Assembly (NCBI GenBank): GCA_015069285.1
Contig: SVIX01000006.1
Location: 1-41,393, forward strand
Origin: Clostridiales bacterium
GTDB lineage: Bacteria; Bacillota; Clostridia; Christensenellales; Borkfalkiaceae
Direction: 5' to 3'
DNA length: 41,393 nt
The position numbers and the translations under genes are program-made. Under the pieces are notes generated by a model. It searched no databases, was not told the DNA's origin, and was given only the letters and a program-made list of their open reading frames with translations. Of this stretch, positions 39,456-41,393 are shown piece after piece. Within the stretch, counting starts at the first letter, position 1, and each line of letters begins with the position of its first letter.

Positions 39456-40652
39456 ATGAATTACGTAGAAAGATTTGAAAAACTGGGATTTGGACTGTTC
39501 GTCCATTTCGGTATTTACAGCGCTATCGGGAAGGGCGAATGGCATTTAAGCACGCTGTTCGACGAAAAGAAACGCGAGGCGTATTGCGCGCAAGCGAAAA
39601 AATTCCGCGTGCATAAAGATTGGGCGAAGAAATTGGTCAAAACGGCGAAGACGGCAGGTTGTAAGTATATTACGCTCACCACCCGTCACCACGACGGTTT
39701 TTCGCTGTACGATACTTGCGGATTGAACGATTTCGACGCGCCTCATTCCGCGTGCGGTAGAGATTTGATTCGCGAATTCGTAGACGCGTGCAACGCCGAA
39801 GGGATTTTGCCTATTTTTTATCATACCTTGCTTGACTGGACGCACGAAGATTATCAAAATAATTTCCCTGCGTACATAGATTATTTGGTGCAAAGCATTG
39901 AAGTTTTGTGTAAAAACTACGGTAAAATCGGTGGGTTCTGGTTTGACGGTATGTGGGATAAATGGGACGAAGATTGGCAGGAAAGCCGTATTTATTCGAC
40001 CATTCGTAAATACCAACCCGAAGCGATGATTATCAACAATACGGGTTTGCACGAGCTTGGCAAAGTGGGACATCCTGAAATCGACAGCGTTACCTTTGAA
40101 AGAGGCGCGCCCTGTTTCGTGGACAATTCGGACAGACACCGCGCAGGCGAAATGTGTCAAATATTGAACGACCATTGGGGTTACGCAAAAGACGACTGTA
40201 ACTATAAATCTACCAAGGAAATTCTCGAGAACTTAATCGATTGCAGAAAATATAATTGTAACTTTTTGCTCAATACGGGGCTTACGGGCAACGGTACGGT
40301 CAATCCTATGGACGAATGTATGTTGAAGGAAGTAGGCAAGTGGGTGAAGATGAACAAGAATATTATCTACGGCGTAAAAGCGTGCGATATCACGGCGGAG
40401 GGCGCGGATATTTTGAAGGGCGACGACGGCTATTATTACGCGATTGTGAAAAACGTGGAAATGGCGCTTGACGAAAACGTACAACGCGTAATGGATAGTA
40501 AATCTGTCAAAGTCAACGCAAGAGTGACGAGCGCGCGTTGGTTGGATACGGGCGAAAAAATCGAGGTCAAACGCGGTGCGTTTAACGTGAAACCGTTTTC
40601 CTACGGAAGAAGTTTGGCGGTTCGTGTGGCAAAATTAAAAATCAAGGAATAA
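39456..40652 (+). CDS. Alpha-L-fucosidase, GH29 family
   Basis: 398 residues, no signal peptide, so intracellular. GH29 motifs: FGLFVHFGIYSAIGKGEWH, AKTAGCKYITLTTRHHDGFSLYD, ILPIFYHTLLDW, and GGFWFDGMW, which holds the nucleophile Asp. The C-terminal ~90 residues are a small beta domain. It removes terminal fucose from imported oligosaccharides; the exact linkage is unknown. It lies 24 nt after the manA-ROK gene with GAGGAG as ribosome binding site. Confidence 0.88.
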   Translation: MNYVERFEKLGFGLFVHFGIYSAIGKGEWHLSTLFDEKKREAYCAQAKKFRVHKDWAKKLVKTAKTAGCKYITLTTRHHDGFSLYDTCGLNDFDAPHSACGRDLIREFVDACNAEGILPIFYHTLLDWTHEDYQNNFPAYIDYLVQSIEVLCKNYGKIGGFWFDGMWDKWDEDWQESRIYSTIRKYQPEAMIINNTGLHELGKVGHPEIDSVTFERGAPCFVDNSDRHRAGEMCQILNDHWGYAKDDCNYKSTKEILENLIDCRKYNCNFLLNTGLTGNGTVNPMDECMLKEVGKWVKMNKNIIYGVKACDITAEGADILKGDDGYYYAIVKNVEMALDENVQRVMDSKSVKVNARVTSARWLDTGEKIEVKRGAFNVKPFSYGRSLAVRVAKLKIKE

Positions 40653-40695
40653 TAAAAATTTACGCTTTTTAAGTAAAGTGAAAGGAGAGGTATAG

Positions 40696-41393
40696 ATGAT
40701 TTCTTTAAAAAATAAAGTAGTGATTATTACGGGCGGTGGCAGAGGTATCGGGTTCGGTCTTTCCACGGCGTTTGCCAAAGCGGGCGCAAAACTCGTTTTG
40801 ACGGGCAGAACGGAAAGCACCTTACTCTCGGCGAAAGAAAAATTGGAAACGGCGTACGGAACGGAAGTGCTTTGCGTGACGGCGGACGGCGCGGACGAAC
40901 AGGCAATCCAAAACGTCATTGACAAAACGGTGGAAAAATTCGGTAAAATCGACGCGGTTATCAACAACGCCCAAGCCTCGGCGTCGGGGAAAATGCTTAT
41001 CGACCATACCAAAGAGGATTTGGATTTGGCAATTCATTCGGGGATTTACGCTACCTTCTTCTATATGCAAAAAGCGTTCCCGTACTTAAAAGAAACGAAG
41101 GGCGCTATCGTCAATTTCGCAAGTGGCGCAGGCTTGTTCGGGCGCATCGCGCAATCGAGCTACGCGGCGGCGAAAGAGGGGATTAGAGGACTTTCCCGCG
41201 TGGCGGCAACCGAGTGGGCGCCTTACGGCGTGCGCGTCAACGTTATTTGTCCGCTCGCGATGACGGAAGGATTGCAAAAGTTTAAAGAGGAATATCCCGA
41301 ACGCTACGAACAGACGATAAAAGGCGTGCCGATGGGCAGATTTGCCGACCCCGAAAAGGACGTCGGCGGTATGTGCGTCTTCCTTTGCTCGGA
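40696..41393 (+). CDS. SDR-family oxidoreductase (cut by window end)
   Basis: At least 232 residues, open at the window end. Short-chain dehydrogenase/reductase: TGGGRGIGFGL (NAD(P) loop), INNAQAS where NNAG is usual, and the catalytic YAAAK (SSYAAAKEG). Late residues VICPLAMTEGL fit the cofactor-proximal loop. It starts at ATG 40696 after AAAGGAGAGG, 43 nt after the fucosidase gene. It could act on fucose/fuconate or another sugar intermediate (inference from position). Confidence 0.87.
   Translation, partial: MISLKNKVVIITGGGRGIGFGLSTAFAKAGAKLVLTGRTESTLLSAKEKLETAYGTEVLCVTADGADEQAIQNVIDKTVEKFGKIDAVINNAQASASGKMLIDHTKEDLDLAIHSGIYATFFYMQKAFPYLKETKGAIVNFASGAGLFGRIAQSSYAAAKEGIRGLSRVAATEWAPYGVRVNVICPLAMTEGLQKFKEEYPERYEQTIKGVPMGRFADPEKDVGGMCVFLCS

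Overview
The window looks like a chromosomal segment of a spore-forming Bacillota (Clostridia-type) bacterium. The evidence is a complete gerA-type germinant-receptor operon, a YlmC/YmxH sporulation protein, an FMN riboswitch in front of the ECF riboflavin transporter gene ribU, sigma-A-like promoters with 16-17 bp spacers, and strong GGAGG ribosome binding sites. I cannot name the species. Most of the window has mid GC content. One stretch, about 22.98-28.0 kb, is clearly AT-richer and looks acquired.

Layout. 0.2-2.9 kb: P-type cation ATPase (minus strand). 3.0-6.6 kb: serS, a DnaQ-like exonuclease with a BRCT-like tail, and an RsmF-like rRNA methyltransferase. 6.6-7.8 kb: a SLOG-fold gene preceded by two tandem promoter / structured RNA / terminator units. 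7.9-11.5 kb: a 1185-residue surface protein. 11.7-12.6 kb: a split TauE/SafE exporter, its two halves separated by a MITE. 12.9-16.1 kb: ppx, maf, mreB-like. 16.2-16.7 kb: a complete promoter-to-terminator transcription unit with no normal gene, only structured RNA and very small ORFs. 16.7-17.3 kb: multi-hairpin repeats. 17.3-21.1 kb: gerAA-gerAB-gerAC (minus strand). 21.2-23.0 kb: yabB-like methyltransferase, MITE, and rsmI with a frameshift. 23.0-28.0 kb: AT-rich island with paired small membrane proteins, a zinc-ribbon membrane protein, an orphan Rhs tip with a candidate toxin and immunity gene, two PH-like membrane proteins, and a junction repeat present four times. 28.0-31.4 kb: YugP-like peptidase, more multi-hairpin repeats, two GDPD paralogues, ylmC. 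31.4-37.3 kb: FMN riboswitch-ribU, tsaE-tsaB-rimI, an alpha/beta hydrolase, membrane-fused murF and ddl. 37.3-41.4 kb: MITE, a ManA-ROK kinase fusion, a GH29 fucosidase and an SDR enzyme cut by the window end.

How the genes work together. serS, rsmF, rsmI, tsaE/tsaB and rimI are translation genes. mreB, murF and ddl build the cell wall. The ger operon and ylmC belong to the spore cycle. ManA-ROK, fucosidase and SDR look like a sugar-utilisation cluster, possibly for fucosylated or mannosylated host glycans.

The most unusual parts are: (1) the duplicated structured-RNA units in front of the SLOG gene, whose helices are kept by different base pairs in the two copies; (2) the orphan transcription unit at 16.18-16.68 kb; (3) a MITE family with 26-bp terminal inverted repeats and 8-bp target duplications, one copy of which replaced a stop codon without changing the protein; and (4) the junction repeat that punctuates the Rhs/immunity-like island. 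All calls come from reading the sequence alone; no database search or folding program was run.
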